DNA from: Alphaproteobacteria bacterium
Lineage (GTDB): Bacteria; Pseudomonadota; Alphaproteobacteria; SHVP01
Assembly: GCA_040216735.1 (NCBI GenBank)
Contig: JAVJOO010000010.1
Coordinates: 99,315 to 163,314 of the forward strand
Direction of reading: 5' to 3'
DNA: 64,000 bases
Shown here: positions 1 to 9,745 of the stretch, one piece after another
Layout: the number at the start of each line of letters is the position of its first letter
Position numbering within the stretch: the stretch's first letter is position 1
Position numbers and translations under genes: made by a program
The notes under the pieces: generated by a model
The model's database searches: none
Seen by the model: only the letters and a program-made list of their open reading frames with translations
Told to the model about the DNA's origin: nothing

Positions 1-2
1 AT

Positions 3-1433
3 CGATCGATCTCGGCGCGGGAACTTACCGAGGCACACATTGCGGCAATCGACGCGGCGCGACCGCTTAACGCCTTCGTTGCCGAAACCGCCGACCGTGC
101 GCTCGCCGACGCGGCTCGTGCCGACGCGCGCCTCGCCGACGGCAGTGGCGGTCCCCTGGAAGGCATTCCCCTGGCGATCAAGGACCTCTTCTGCACGCAG
201 GGAATCCCATCGACGGCCGGTTCGCGCATTTTGGAGGGGTTCGCGCCGACCTATGAGTCGACGGTGACCGCGCACCTCTGGCGCGACGGTGCGGTGATGT
301 TGGGCAAGACCAACATGGATGAATTCGCCATGGGGTCGTCGAACGAGACCAGCGTTTACGGTCCGGTGTTCAACCCATGGCGGCGAACGGGCGACAATCG
401 AAATTTGGTGCCGGGCGGGTCAAGTGGTGGCTCGGCGGCGGCGGTCGCGGGCAGGCTATGCCTGGGTGCTACGGGAACCGATACCGGGGGGTCGATCAGG
501 CAGCCGGCGGCGCTCACCGGGACCGTCGGCATCAAACCGACCTACGGTCGGTGTTCGCGCTGGGGCATCGTTGCCTTTGCCTCCAGCCTAGATCAGGCCG
601 GGCCGATGACCCGCACGGTTCGCGATGCCGCGATCATGTTGCGGTCGATGGCGGGTCATGACGAAAAGGATTCGACATCGGTCGACACGCCGGTGCCGGA
701 TTATGAATCGACTCTAGAGCAAAGCGTCAAAGGCCTGCGGGTCGGGATTCCATCCGAATACCGCATCGACGGAACGCCACCGGAAATCGCGGCGCTGTGG
801 GACCAAGGGATCGAGTGGCTGAAAGAGGCCGGTGCTGAGATCGTCGAGGTCTGCCTGCCCTACACCAAGTATGCCCTGCCAGCCTACTACATCGTGGCAC
901 CGGCCGAGGCCTCGTCGAACCTGGCCCGTTACGATGGGGTGCGCTACGGATTACGCGTCGCGCGCGACGATCTGACCGATATGTACGAGGCGACGCGCGC
1001 TGCCGGCTTCGGCAAGGAGGTCAAGCGCCGAGTCCTCATCGGCACCTACGTGCTCTCTGCCGGCTATTACGACGCTTACTACCTGCAGGCCCAAAAGGTG
1101 CGGACCCTTATCGCCGACGACTTTAAACAAGCCTGGAACACGGTCGACGTCCTGCTCACGCCAACCACGCCGGAACCCGCATTCGGGGTCGGCGAGAAGA
1201 GCGGTGATCCAGTCGCGATGTATCTCAACGACATCCTGACCGTTCCGGCCAACATGGCGGGTTTGCCGGCTTTGTCCGTTCCCGCGGGCCTTTCGTCGCA
1301 AGGCTTGCCGCTTGGCCTCCAGGTCGTCGGCCGCGCCTTCGATGAAGCTACGGTCCTGCGTGTCGGACGCGCACTGGAACGCGCCGCCGGGTTCGACGCC
1401 CGCCCACAAGCGTGGTGGCAGGACCGGTCATGA
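3..1433 (+). CDS. gatA: Glutamyl-tRNA(Gln)/aspartyl-tRNA(Asn) amidotransferase subunit A (5' end outside window)
   Basis: GatA is the amidase subunit of GatCAB, which turns misacylated Glu-tRNA(Gln) or Asp-tRNA(Asn) into the correct amide. The reading frame is open from base 3, so the true start lies left of the window; about 476 residues are visible against a usual 485-495. The amidase Ser-cisSer-Lys triad is all present: Lys in AIKDLF, Ser in the [13 protein letters not shown] loop and Ser in [10 protein letters not shown]. The stop overlaps the gatB start by four bases (ATGA), so the two are translationally coupled. No gatC is seen; it could lie just upstream. Confidence 0.97.
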   Translation, partial: RSISARELTEAHIAAIDAARPLNAFVAETADRALADAARADARLADGSGGPLEGIPLAIKDLFCTQGIPSTAGSRILEGFAPTYESTVTAHLWRDGAVMLGKTNMDEFAMGSSNETSVYGPVFNPWRRTGDNRNLVPGGSSGGSAAAVAGRLCLGATGTDTGGSIRQPAALTGTVGIKPTYGRCSRWGIVAFASSLDQAGPMTRTVRDAAIMLRSMAGHDEKDSTSVDTPVPDYESTLEQSVKGLRVGIPSEYRIDGTPPEIAALWDQGIEWLKEAGAEIVEVCLPYTKYALPAYYIVAPAEASSNLARYDGVRYGLRVARDDLTDMYEATRAAGFGKEVKRRVLIGTYVLSAGYYDAYYLQAQKVRTLIADDFKQAWNTVDVLLTPTTPEPAFGVGEKSGDPVAMYLNDILTVPANMAGLPALSVPAGLSSQGLPLGLQVVGRAFDEATVLRVGRALERAAGFDARPQAWWQDRS

Positions 1434-2884
1434 GCGGAACGATCCAAGGCGCCACCGGGGTGTGGGAAATGGTGATTGGGCTAGAAGTCCATGCCCAGGT
1501 GGCGTCGCACTCCAAGCTCTTTTCCGGTGCGCCGACCGCGTTTGGCGCCGAACCCAATACCCAAGTGAGCCTGGTGGATGCGGCGATGCCGGGAATGCTG
1601 CCGGTCATTAACAAGTTCTGCGTCGAACAGGCGGTGCGCACCGGCTTGGGTCTCAAGGCCCAGATCAATCTGCGGTCGGTTTTCGATCGCAAGAACTACT
1701 TCTACCCCGACCTGCCCCAGGGCTATCAGATTTCCCAGTATCTACAGCCTGTCGTTGGCGCCGGCACCGTCGTCCTCGACATGGACGACGGCCAGACGCG
1801 TGAGATCGGCATTACCCGGCTCCATCTTGAACAGGATGCGGGCAAGAGCGTCCACGACCTCGAGCCCGACCGTACCTACGTCGATCTCAACCGCTCTGGC
1901 GTAGCGCTCATGGAAATCGTCTCTGAACCGGATTTACGTTCGGCGGAGGAAGCGGGGGCATATGTGCGCAAGCTGCGTTCGATCCTGCGGTATCTGGGCA
2001 CCTGCGATGGAAATATGGAGCAGGGCAGCATGCGGGCCGACGTCAACGTTTCGGTGCGGCGACCGGGCGAGGAATACGGCACCAGATGCGAGATCAAGAA
2101 CGTCAATTCGGTTCGCTTCGTCCAGCAAGCCATCGAGTACGAGGCGCGCCGTCAAGTCGACATCCTCGAAGAGGGCGGCACCGTTGTGCAAGAGACGCGT
2201 TTGTTCGATTCGCGCAAGGTCGAAACCCGCTCGATGCGTTCAAAAGAGGAAGCGCACGACTATCGCTACTTCCCCGATCCCGATCTGTTGCCTCTGGAGT
2301 TCGACCAGGCTTGGGTCGACGAAATTGCCGCAGCGCTTCCCGAACTTCCGGATGCGCGAAAAGCACGGTTCGTCAGCGAACTCGGCCTATCGTTCTACGA
2401 CGCTGGTGTGCTCGTTGCCGAAAAGGAAGTTGCGGACTTTTTCGAGGAAACCGCCCGCAGTCGCGACGCCAAGATCGCGGCAAATTGGATCATGGGCGAC
2501 CTCTTTGGTGCGCTGAACAAGGCTGGACTGGATATCGCGCATTCGCCGGTTTCTGCCCAGAACCTGGGTGCCCTGCTTGATCTGATTGCCGACGGCACGA
2601 TATCGGGCCGGATCGCCAAGGATGTTTTCGAGGAGATGTTGAAGTCCTCGCGCCCGCCGGCGCAGATCGTCGAAGAGAAGGGCCTGCGCCAGGTGACCGA
2701 TAGCGGTGCGATCGAAGCGATCGTCGACTCCGTTCTGGACGCCAACCCCGACAAGGTTGCGGAGTTTCGCTGCGGCAAAGACAAGCTTCTCGGCTTCTTT
2801 GTCGGCCAGGTGATGAAGCTGTCGGCGGGCAAGGCGAACCCGAACGTCGTCAACGACCTACTTGTAAAGAAACTGCACGGGTAG
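1430..2884 (+). CDS. gatB: Glutamyl-tRNA(Gln)/aspartyl-tRNA(Asn) amidotransferase subunit B
   Basis: GatB binds and phosphorylates the misacylated aminoacyl-tRNA that GatA-derived ammonia then amidates. The 484-residue product begins near the family hallmark IGLEVHAQ, has FSGAPT and [10 protein letters not shown], the EQDAGKS segment, and ends in the helical YqeY-like tail domain ([13 protein letters not shown]). An in-frame ATG lies 18 bases upstream, but the ATG at 1430 overlaps the gatA stop as ATGA and gives the usual N-terminus, so it is preferred. The stop is TAG, showing that amber is a normal terminator here. Full length, no anomalies. Confidence 0.97.
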   Translation: MSGTIQGATGVWEMVIGLEVHAQVASHSKLFSGAPTAFGAEPNTQVSLVDAAMPGMLPVINKFCVEQAVRTGLGLKAQINLRSVFDRKNYFYPDLPQGYQISQYLQPVVGAGTVVLDMDDGQTREIGITRLHLEQDAGKSVHDLEPDRTYVDLNRSGVALMEIVSEPDLRSAEEAGAYVRKLRSILRYLGTCDGNMEQGSMRADVNVSVRRPGEEYGTRCEIKNVNSVRFVQQAIEYEARRQVDILEEGGTVVQETRLFDSRKVETRSMRSKEEAHDYRYFPDPDLLPLEFDQAWVDEIAAALPELPDARKARFVSELGLSFYDAGVLVAEKEVADFFEETARSRDAKIAANWIMGDLFGALNKAGLDIAHSPVSAQNLGALLDLIADGTISGRIAKDVFEEMLKSSRPPAQIVEEKGLRQVTDSGAIEAIVDSVLDANPDKVAEFRCGKDKLLGFFVGQVMKLSAGKANPNVVNDLLVKKLHG

Positions 2885-2893
2885 GCCGGCGCG

Positions 2894-3715
2894 ATGTCAA
2901 CCGCTCGGCCCTTCCCGCGCGACGCCATGGGCGTCGCCCACGCGCGGGTCGATCCGGCGCAAGCGCGCATTGTGTCACTGGTGCCCAGCATCACGGAACT
3001 TCTGTTCGACTTGAACCTTGGCGACCGTCTGGTTGCCCGAACCCAGTTTTGTGTTCACCCTGCTGGCAAAGTCGACGCGTTGCCCAGCGTGGGCGGCACC
3101 AAGAAGCTCAAGCTCGATCGGTTGCGCGCCCTCGCGCCGACCCATGTCATTCTCAACGTTGACGAGAACACCAAGGAACTGGCCGCGCAGCTGCGCGATT
3201 TTGTGCCCAACTTGATCGTGACGCACCCCATTCTGCCGCGCGACAACCTCGATCTGTTTCGCATGATCGGCGGAATCTTCGATCGCGCCGAACGCGCCGA
3301 AGGTTTGTGCCAGGACTTCGAAATAGCATTGCGATCGGTGATGACCTACGCCCCACGTCTGCGCGACCGGCGGGTGCTGTATTTGATTTGGAAGGACCCG
3401 TGGATGACGGTCTCGCCCAACACGTACATCGCGCGGATGCTCGAGCTGGTGCGGTGGCGGACGGTTTCAACCGACACCCGGGTCCGCTATCCGACGATCC
3501 CGATGACCCAAAAACTATTGGACGGCGTCGACATCGTTCTCTTTTCGACCGAGCCGTTCGCCTTCACCGAAGAGCACATCGCCGAGTTCAAGGGGAAATT
3601 CAAGGTGAGCGGCAAGACCCTGCGCATGATCGACGGAGAAATGGTATCTTGGTACGGAAGCCGGGCCGTGCAGGGGTTGACCTATCTGCGCCAGCTCGCA
3701 ACGGAAACGCGGTAA
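2894..3715 (+). CDS. Helical-backbone metal receptor (BtuF/FhuD-like substrate-binding fold)
   Basis: The 273-residue product has the two-lobed class III substrate-binding fold used for vitamin B12 and iron-siderophore uptake: the N-lobe opening RIVSLVPSITELLFDL, then VGGTKKLKLDRL and the APTHVILNVDEN strand, and a C-lobe with VLYLIWKDPWMTV. The N-terminus has no signal peptide or lipobox, so this copy may be cytosolic; such proteins are common in alphaproteobacteria next to core genes. It starts 9 bases after gatB and may be cotranscribed. No permease or ATPase gene lies nearby, so the ligand is not predictable. Confidence 0.8.
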   Translation: MSTARPFPRDAMGVAHARVDPAQARIVSLVPSITELLFDLNLGDRLVARTQFCVHPAGKVDALPSVGGTKKLKLDRLRALAPTHVILNVDENTKELAAQLRDFVPNLIVTHPILPRDNLDLFRMIGGIFDRAERAEGLCQDFEIALRSVMTYAPRLRDRRVLYLIWKDPWMTVSPNTYIARMLELVRWRTVSTDTRVRYPTIPMTQKLLDGVDIVLFSTEPFAFTEEHIAEFKGKFKVSGKTLRMIDGEMVSWYGSRAVQGLTYLRQLATETR

Positions 3716-3746
3716 CGGAACGACCTTCCATGAAAGGGAAGACCCG

Positions 3747-4451
3747 ATGATCGATCTCTATACGTGGCCGACACCCAATGGGCACAAGGTCCACATCATG
3801 CTCGAAGAGCTCAAACTTCCTTACAAGGTCATCCCGATCAATATCGGCAAAGGCGATCAGTTCAAACCGTCGTTCCTCAAGATCAGCCCGAACAACAAAA
3901 TGCCGGCGATCGTCGATCGCAAGGGGCCGGGCGGCAAACCTATGTCGCTCTTTGAGTCCGGAGCGATCCTGCTGTATCTGGCCGAGAAAGAGGGCAAATT
4001 TCTGCCCAAGACGACGCGCGGCAAGTACGAAGTCATCCAGTGGCTGATGTTCCAGATGGCGAGCGTCGGGCCAATGCTGGGCCAGGCCCATCATTTTCGC
4101 AACTACGCGCCCAAGCGCATTCAATATGCCTACGACCGCTACACCAACGAGGCGACTCGAATCTACGGCGTCATCAATCGGCGTCTGAAAAAGTCCAGAT
4201 TCATCGCCAACGACAAATATTCGATCGCCGACATCGCGATCTTCCCGTGGATCCGCTCCCACGCGAACCAGGGGCAGAAACTCGAAGACTACCCGGACCT
4301 CAAGCGATGGTACGAGACGATCGACGCGCGACCCGCCGTTCAGCGCGGACTCCAGGTCCTCGCCGACCGGCGCCGACCCGGCCCGATGGACACTAAATCC
4401 AAAGCAATCCTTTTCGGCCCGGCGCAGTACAAGCGCCGCACCGCAGCCTGA
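3747..4451 (+). CDS. Glutathione S-transferase, YfcG/nu-class like (copy 1)
   Basis: The product has an N-terminal thioredoxin-fold glutathione site and an all-helical C-domain, 234 residues in total. The opening TPNGHKVHIMLEE and the block KPSFLKISPNNKMPAIVD match the YfcG/YghU (nu) class, whose members act as glutathione-dependent disulfide reductases or peroxidases and use Thr/Asn rather than Cys near the thiol. The FESGAILLYLAEK motif carries the Glu-Ser pair that contacts glutathione. It is followed 8 bases later by a close paralogue, pointing to tandem duplication. The substrate is unknown. Confidence 0.9.
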   Translation: MIDLYTWPTPNGHKVHIMLEELKLPYKVIPINIGKGDQFKPSFLKISPNNKMPAIVDRKGPGGKPMSLFESGAILLYLAEKEGKFLPKTTRGKYEVIQWLMFQMASVGPMLGQAHHFRNYAPKRIQYAYDRYTNEATRIYGVINRRLKKSRFIANDKYSIADIAIFPWIRSHANQGQKLEDYPDLKRWYETIDARPAVQRGLQVLADRRRPGPMDTKSKAILFGPAQYKRRTAA

Positions 4452-4459
4452 GGCACCCT

Positions 4460-5179
4460 ATGATCCGTTGTTATTCCTGGCCGACCCCCAATGGCATCAA
4501 GGTTCACACTATGCTCGAGGAGACCCGTCTCGACTATAAAGTGACGGGGATCGACATCACGCGGGGCGATCAATTCAAACCGTCGTTCCTGAAGATCAGT
4601 CCGAACAACAAAATGCCGGCGATCGTCGACGAGAAGGGGCCCGGTAACAAACCGATTGCCGTTTTCGAATCCGGCGCGATCCTCATGTATCTCGCCGAAA
4701 AGACCGGAAAGTTCCTGCCGAAACGGCCGCGCGAGCGTTACGAAGTCATCCAGTGGCTGATGTTTCAAATGGGCGGCGTGGGGCCGATGCTTGGGCAAGC
4801 CAACTTCTTTCGCAAATATTGCCCCGAGAAAATTCCCTACGCGATCAAGCGCTACACCAACGAAGCTTCGCGCCTTTACAACGTGCTGGACGTGCGCCTG
4901 AAGAAGCACGAGTACCTCGCCAACGACAAATATTCGATTGCCGACATGGCGGTCTGGCCTTGGATCATTCCCTACTTTCAGGGGGTCAAGCTCGGCGACT
5001 ACAAGAATCTCCAGCGATGGTATCTCGAAATCGAAAAGCGGCCGGCGGTGCAGCGCGGTTTGAAGGTTTTGTCAGAGCGCCAAGCACCGGGCGAAGAGAT
5101 CAAGATGGACAAGACCGCCAAGGAGCGCTTGTACGGCAAGACCCAGCGTGACGCCGGAAAGCGCCGAGTCGCCTCCTAA
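4460..5179 (+). CDS. Glutathione S-transferase, YfcG/nu-class like (copy 2)
   Basis: This 239-residue paralogue of the gene just upstream shares the TPNGIKVHTMLEE opening, the KPSFLKISPNNKMPAIVD block and FESGAILMYLAEK. It differs by a longer basic tail (many Lys/Arg after residue 205). The short spacing (8 bases) suggests one transcript. Both copies keep the glutathione-binding residues, so neither looks decayed; they probably differ in electrophile or disulfide substrate, which the sequence does not reveal. Confidence 0.9.
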   Translation: MIRCYSWPTPNGIKVHTMLEETRLDYKVTGIDITRGDQFKPSFLKISPNNKMPAIVDEKGPGNKPIAVFESGAILMYLAEKTGKFLPKRPRERYEVIQWLMFQMGGVGPMLGQANFFRKYCPEKIPYAIKRYTNEASRLYNVLDVRLKKHEYLANDKYSIADMAVWPWIIPYFQGVKLGDYKNLQRWYLEIEKRPAVQRGLKVLSERQAPGEEIKMDKTAKERLYGKTQRDAGKRRVAS

Positions 5180-5186
5180 CGTTCCG

Positions 5187-5675
5187 ATGGGTGTTCTGAA
5201 TCGCGATTCGGTACAGCGGGTTCGCGACGCCCTTGTCCAGCACGGATCGAACGCCAAGATCGTCGCGCTGGAAGAGACCGCGCGAACGGCGCGAGATGCC
5301 GCGGCGGCATTAGGCTGCTCGCTTGGGGCGATTGTGAAATCCCTGGTGTTCCTGTGCGGCGACGAAGCGGTCTTGGCGCTGGTCGCCGGCGATCGCCAAT
5401 GCGATCCGGCAGAACTGCGCGGTGCACTGGGGCGTACCGGTGACGTGAAGATCGCCGATGCCGATGCGGTGCGGACCGCCACAGGATTTGCAATTGGCGG
5501 CGTCGCGCCGGTCGGACACCCTAAACCGCTCCCCACTTTGATTGACGACAGCCTGCGCCGTTTCGATACGGTCTATGCCGCCGCCGGCCATCCGCATTGC
5601 GTTTTTGGTACGACGGTCGATGAATTGTTCGCGCTGACCGGTGGGCGGGTTGCCGCGGGGATTACCCGCCTCTAA
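5187..5675 (+). CDS. YbaK/EbsC-type aminoacyl-tRNA deacylase
   Basis: The 162-residue product belongs to the YbaK/ProX editing family, which hydrolyses mischarged aminoacyl-tRNAs in trans (for example Cys- or Ala-tRNA(Pro)). The catalytic Lys lies in GAIVKSLVF, followed by the FAIGGVAPVGHP segment and the C-terminal AAGHPHCVFGTT, all typical. A GTG at 5148 would extend the frame into the upstream gene, but the ATG at 5187, after that gene's stop, gives the family's usual N-terminus and is preferred. The exact tRNA substrate cannot be called. Confidence 0.9.
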   Translation: MGVLNRDSVQRVRDALVQHGSNAKIVALEETARTARDAAAALGCSLGAIVKSLVFLCGDEAVLALVAGDRQCDPAELRGALGRTGDVKIADADAVRTATGFAIGGVAPVGHPKPLPTLIDDSLRRFDTVYAAAGHPHCVFGTTVDELFALTGGRVAAGITRL

Positions 5676-5681
5676 CCGCCA

Positions 5682-5978
5682 CTACTTCTCGTCGTCGATC
5701 CAGCGGTGCATCTTCATCACGTCCTCGGCGCGACCGCGTTCCCAGTTCGTCGCAACCGTCACCGGTTTGACCGCCTTGGTGCTTCCCTTGCCGACCGCTA
5801 GTTCAAACACCGGATATTCGTTGCTGTTGGGGCGCTGCCGCTTGAGCATATCCTGTGCCCATGCTTCGGCCTCCGCCCGGGTTGCAAACGCCCCCAGCAC
5901 ATTGTGGGATTCCCCCCGGGACAGGTGGGGCTGGGCGAACACACGTTCGCAAACGAGATAAACCTTGTCGCTCATCAT
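5682..5978 (-). CDS. Hypothetical protein, 98 aa
   Basis: A small soluble protein convergent with the YbaK gene (6-base gap). It starts MMSDKVYLVCERVFAQPH, alternates aromatic and charged residues, and has no signal peptide or membrane segment. A segment reading FATRAEAEAWAQDML is typical of small SPOR-like or cold-shock-sized hypothetical proteins in which a strand precedes an Ala/Glu helix. Codon usage resembles the flanking core genes. I do not recognise a named family. Either of two adjacent ATG codons could be the start. Confidence 0.6.
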   Translation of the reverse strand: MMSDKVYLVCERVFAQPHLSRGESHNVLGAFATRAEAEAWAQDMLKRQRPNSNEYPVFELAVGKGSTKAVKPVTVATNWERGRAEDVMKMHRWIDDEK

Positions 5979-6171
5979 CCAAACCGTCTAGGTAGCGTTT
6001 TCCGAGCCCCGGAAGCCCTGAGTCTACGCCAGCCGGCCCGCGTCGTCTTTGAGAAAGCCCGCGGCCCGCTAACAATAGCGTTTCCGCGGGCCGTGGAACC
6101 GCCTGTAAGCCAATCGAAGGCCGCGCGCGGGGTTTGACTTGCCCCATACCCCCTACTAAAACGCAACCGGA

Positions 6172-6264
<93 letters not shown>

Positions 6265-6436
6265 CCCAGTCTCGCTGTTCTCCGTGCAGCTGATTTGTTG
6301 CGCTAACATCGGCGCAGTACTGCGGCGTTCCAGGCACGTCGGCTCATTGGATCGCGCGTGAGTGTGCCTGCAACGACGCCCGAAGTGCCGAGTTTCTCTG
6401 CGTCAAAAAATGAACTGCGGGTTGGTGGCGTTGGCC

Positions 6437-8047
6437 TCAGAGGCCGAGTCGGGTGTCCTGCCAGCTGAGCGGTATCTCGCGGCGGGTGAGATGGGCCAGA
6501 TCGACGTGAGCGGGTTGGTGTCCCTCGACCAGTTTCTTTGTTGCCTCGGGCGACAGGAATGTCAGTTGAACCAGGCTTGCGATGTAGCGATCGCCAACAC
6601 CCTCCTTGCGGCCCAACGATTCAAAAGATGTCGCTTCCCCGATCTCCAGCATTCGGCGCCAACGCCAGCCGCGCGCCAGGGCCTTGATGATGGCCTGATC
6701 CGGCCGCGGCTCAAATAAGCTTCCATGCGGCACGCGTAGGAAGGTCTCGCCCCGGATCTTCGTAAGTTTCGTTGGGATGGTTCGATGAAGAGTGGTCTTG
6801 CCGGCTTTTGACCAATCCGGAGAGTTGGCTAGAGCGGGGTACAAACGATTTTTCCGTAAGGCGGATATAGAAAGCTCGACCTCTAGGCCATGTCGCCGGA
6901 CGGCGATGCGCGTGACCAGATCTCTTAGGACCGGCCACTCAATCAGGTCAGTGGCTTCCGGGTCTAGCCAACTAGATATCTCGCTGTGGACTAGGTCTTC
7001 CGTATCGGGAGCCGGCAGCCGAGACACGGCACCCGGTTCGTCGCGGCCCTTGTCCAGCAGCGCGGTGCTCACGTAGTAGCGGTAGCGCTTACCCGAGGCC
7101 TTTTGCGTATAGGTCGGGCTCATCGGGTGCCCCTGATCGTCAACGATCAGCCCGGTGAGCGGCGAAACAGCTGACACTGCATCCTTATGCCCAAGATCCT
7201 TCCTGCGGTTCTCTGCCAGCATAGTTTGAGCCGCGGTCCACAGGGCCAACGGAACGATCGGATCGTGGTTGCCAGGGTAGGAGTCTTTCTTGTGGGTGAT
7301 TTCACCCAGGTAGACCCGGTTTTGCAGCAGATCGTAGAGCGCACCACGCATCATCGGCTTGCCCCCAAGGACCCGGCCTGTTTGGGTCGTCCACCGCTTG
7401 CTGAAGATTTCTCTCTCCCGCAGATCCTTCGCCAGCGCGGCGACTGAGCCAAGGTCCAGGTAGCGCTGGAAAATGAGGCGAACCCTTTCGGCCTCCTTCT
7501 TGTTCACAACTAGCTGGCGGTCTTTGGCGTCATAGCCCAGCGGCGGATTGCCGCCCATCCACATGCCCTTCTTCTTGGAGGCCGCAATCTTGTCCCGGAT
7601 CCGCTCGCCGGTGACCTCACGTTCGAACTGAGCGAAGGACAGGAGGACATTCAGCGTGAGCCGCCCCATCGAGGTGGTGGTATTGAACTGCTGGGTTATG
7701 GAGACGAACGAGATGCCCTTGGTATCCAGCACATCGACGATCTTGGAAAAGTCGGCGAGAGAGCGGGTCAGCCGGTCGACCTTGTAAACGACAATGATGT
7801 CGACCTTGCCGGCTTCGATATCTGACAGAAGGGCCTGAAGGGCAGGGCGGTTCATGGAACCGCCCGAGAATCCACCATCGTCATAGGAAGTCTTCAGGGC
7901 TGACCAGCCCTCATGCTTCTGGCTTTTGATGTAAGCGTCGCAAGCCTCGCGCTGGGCGTCCAGCGAGTTGAACGACTGGTCCAGGCCTTCGTCGGAAGAC
8001 TTCCGGGTGTAGATGGCGCAGCGTCGAACGGGCTGTTTATTGGCCAT
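6437..8047 (-). CDS. Large serine recombinase (phage/island integrase type)
   Basis: The 536-residue product has an N-terminal resolvase catalytic domain starting AIYTRKSSDEG, with the nucleophile Ser in RKSS (residue 17 or 18), the VYKVDRLTRS and FAQFEREVTGERIRDKI motifs, then a recombinase domain (about 190-300) with GNPPLGYD and RNRVYLGEI-type segments. The expected zinc ribbon lacks cysteines, as in one alphaproteobacterial subfamily. The frame is open further upstream, but the ATG at 8047 gives the family N-terminus and overlaps the upstream DUF2924 gene by 11 bases. It lies just inside the tRNA-Ser and is the likely integrase of the island. Confidence 0.92.
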   Translation of the reverse strand: MANKQPVRRCAIYTRKSSDEGLDQSFNSLDAQREACDAYIKSQKHEGWSALKTSYDDGGFSGGSMNRPALQALLSDIEAGKVDIIVVYKVDRLTRSLADFSKIVDVLDTKGISFVSITQQFNTTTSMGRLTLNVLLSFAQFEREVTGERIRDKIAASKKKGMWMGGNPPLGYDAKDRQLVVNKKEAERVRLIFQRYLDLGSVAALAKDLREREIFSKRWTTQTGRVLGGKPMMRGALYDLLQNRVYLGEITHKKDSYPGNHDPIVPLALWTAAQTMLAENRRKDLGHKDAVSAVSPLTGLIVDDQGHPMSPTYTQKASGKRYRYYVSTALLDKGRDEPGAVSRLPAPDTEDLVHSEISSWLDPEATDLIEWPVLRDLVTRIAVRRHGLEVELSISALRKNRLYPALANSPDWSKAGKTTLHRTIPTKLTKIRGETFLRVPHGSLFEPRPDQAIIKALARGWRWRRMLEIGEATSFESLGRKEGVGDRYIASLVQLTFLSPEATKKLVEGHQPAHVDLAHLTRREIPLSWQDTRLGL

Positions 8048-8528
8048 GGCGCGCCTCGGGTGAGGTCGTGCCTCGTTTTCTAAGCCCGAAGAAGAGCGGG
8101 CCATTCCATCGTGTCCCGGTGATGTGACGGGCGACCTTGGACAATGATGCAAAGCGCTCGCCGTCATAGAGGAAGCCATCGCGCGTTACCGTCACGTCAT
8201 GCCGCACGCCATTCCAACGTCGGCCCAAGACTGTCCCGGGCTTGATGCTGACACTGGAGGAGGGAGGGTGGTCGGAATTTGCCGCGTACTTCCGTCCCAG
8301 GTCGCGCAGGCGTTTGTCTGTTTGTTTGGCAAGGCCCCCGAACGCTCGCTCCTGAAGCTTCCAAGCAAGTAGCCGGCGAATGAAGTCGGGACTACTAACT
8401 GGCGGCGGCTGATCTCCTAGTTCGTGGATCCAAGTTTTTCTGAGTTCATTGAGTCTTAAGCCGTGAAGCCGTTCGACGGTTCTCTTAAGTTCCGAGTGAT
8501 GTTTGAGGTTGTCTGTTCTCGTGCCCAT
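8037..8528 (-). CDS. DUF2924 family protein
   Basis: A basic 163-residue protein of the DUF2924 family, which is almost always encoded immediately upstream of, and overlapping, large serine recombinases in alphaproteobacterial mobile elements. The pattern LRKTWIHELGDQPPP, then RRLLAWKLQERAFGGL and the C-terminal RDGFLYDGERFASLSKVARHITG is characteristic. It overlaps the recombinase start by 11 bases, which implies translational coupling. Its function is unknown; an accessory DNA-binding or directionality role is an inference from position. The 257 bases upstream hold no gene I can support. Confidence 0.88.
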   Translation of the reverse strand: MGTRTDNLKHHSELKRTVERLHGLRLNELRKTWIHELGDQPPPVSSPDFIRRLLAWKLQERAFGGLAKQTDKRLRDLGRKYAANSDHPPSSSVSIKPGTVLGRRWNGVRHDVTVTRDGFLYDGERFASLSKVARHITGTRWNGPLFFGLRKRGTTSPEARHGQ

Positions 8529-8785
8529 GATATCTCCGCGTTCTCTTGAACTGCGGCATGGACGCTCGGTTCCGCCCAGAAGGCCAGTCGAAAGGTTGCT
8601 TGCACGTCAGGTGTGCAGAACGTCGAGAATCTTGCGGCATAGCTGCCAACCGGAAGGGGTCAGCGTTTCTTGGCGATGAACCCAGCGGGCGTGAGAGTGG
8701 ACGGTGGCTCAATTGGCTAATGGCGAATCACTCTTCGCATGCGCGTCGCACAAAAATGCTGGTGAAGGGGTGGGTTCACTGTCGA

Positions 8786-9745
8786 CTAGCGCCGGTTCGA
8801 CGTATCAGGCCAATTGCCCCCGGTGTGAAGGTCAGCGATATCATCTGAGTGCTTAGGGACCTGGAGCGAGATACGCCGGTCACCTGACTTGTCCCTGCGG
8901 GACGCAAATTCGACACGCTGGATTGTGGACAACTCAGCGGACGCATATTCGACCCTGCTGGCTTCATCGAGTGAGATCGATTCTGCTTCGATCCAGAGTG
9001 CCACGGTGAGTATGACGTCGCCCAGCAAACAAGGGCCGTCGGCCGCAGCGACGGTGACTGTGCCCGGGTAGGGGAAGCACGCGGTACGCAGCACTGGTGG
9101 CTGCGCCTTCTGCACTCCTTCAAATGGATCAGTTGCCTCTTGGAGTTGGGACCACAGATCATTCAGAGACCAGTTCTTGCCCGTTTCCTCATTGTGAAAA
9201 ATAGGCGTGGACGGATCAATATCCTCAGGGAGGACCAAATCCACTTCCTCTGAAGCCGGCACTTTCCAATCAAGAGAACGAAATCTTCTAACGCCGACCC
9301 GCGAAATGGCGCACGCCTTGTGCCAAAAAAGTACCAGGTCTAGCCGAAGTAGCGAGTTGAGATCGTCAGCCGCTATGTCCGACAAATTGCGCGTCGAAAT
9401 ACCGTTCTGCTCCGCGATCTTTTGTGCGCTGTCGGTGAACCCTGCCGAACTCACCGCGATAGTTCGGTCCGCACCTATCGCCCTCTTTTTGGTGACGAGT
9501 TGCTCTATCCAAGTGACATCCTGGATCGCTGCCCGTTTTCGGCATTCGACGGTGACCAGCATCTCAGCTGTTCCGACTCGCGAACGGATGCTGGCATCAA
9601 CCTCCCTTAGGCGGCCGGTGACCTTACACCTAATCCGATCAGGGCAGGTCACCGTAATGCCGCGCGGGCCAGCGTCAGATTCTATGCGCGCAACCAAGCG
9701 TTCGAATTCGCGCCACTCCGGGTCTTTGCGACGCCGGTCGCTCAC
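8786..9745 (-). CDS. Mrr-like PD-(D/E)XK restriction endonuclease
   Basis: The N-terminal 130 residues fit the Mrr catalytic fold: EWREFERLVARIE, then Asp50 in GRLREVDASIR and the variant acidic-basic signature VECRKR (Glu67 with Arg69/Lys70), followed by the VTKKRAIGADRTIAVSSAGF strand-helix typical of Mrr. The remaining 190 residues are an uncharacterised beta-rich region. It starts at GTG 9745 and overlaps the stop of the upstream TcmP gene by four bases (GTGA), so it is the third gene of a three-gene operon. It probably cleaves DNA (or RNA) as the effector of that operon; target specificity is unknown. Confidence 0.8.
   Translation of the reverse strand: MSDRRRKDPEWREFERLVARIESDAGPRGITVTCPDRIRCKVTGRLREVDASIRSRVGTAEMLVTVECRKRAAIQDVTWIEQLVTKKRAIGADRTIAVSSAGFTDSAQKIAEQNGISTRNLSDIAADDLNSLLRLDLVLFWHKACAISRVGVRRFRSLDWKVPASEEVDLVLPEDIDPSTPIFHNEETGKNWSLNDLWSQLQEATDPFEGVQKAQPPVLRTACFPYPGTVTVAAADGPCLLGDVILTVALWIEAESISLDEASRVEYASAELSTIQRVEFASRRDKSGDRRISLQVPKHSDDIADLHTGGNWPDTSNRR

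Noticed and set aside
6062..6093. Hairpin CGGCCCGC...GCGGGCCG as a terminator before the tRNA
   Set aside because: The loop is 16 bases and no T-run follows on either strand, so it is not convincing as a terminator.
8485..8712. Minus-strand open frame upstream of the DUF2924 gene
   Set aside because: Arg/Ser/Pro-rich with no ribosome site, overlapping the DUF2924 start; it reads like random GC-rich sequence.
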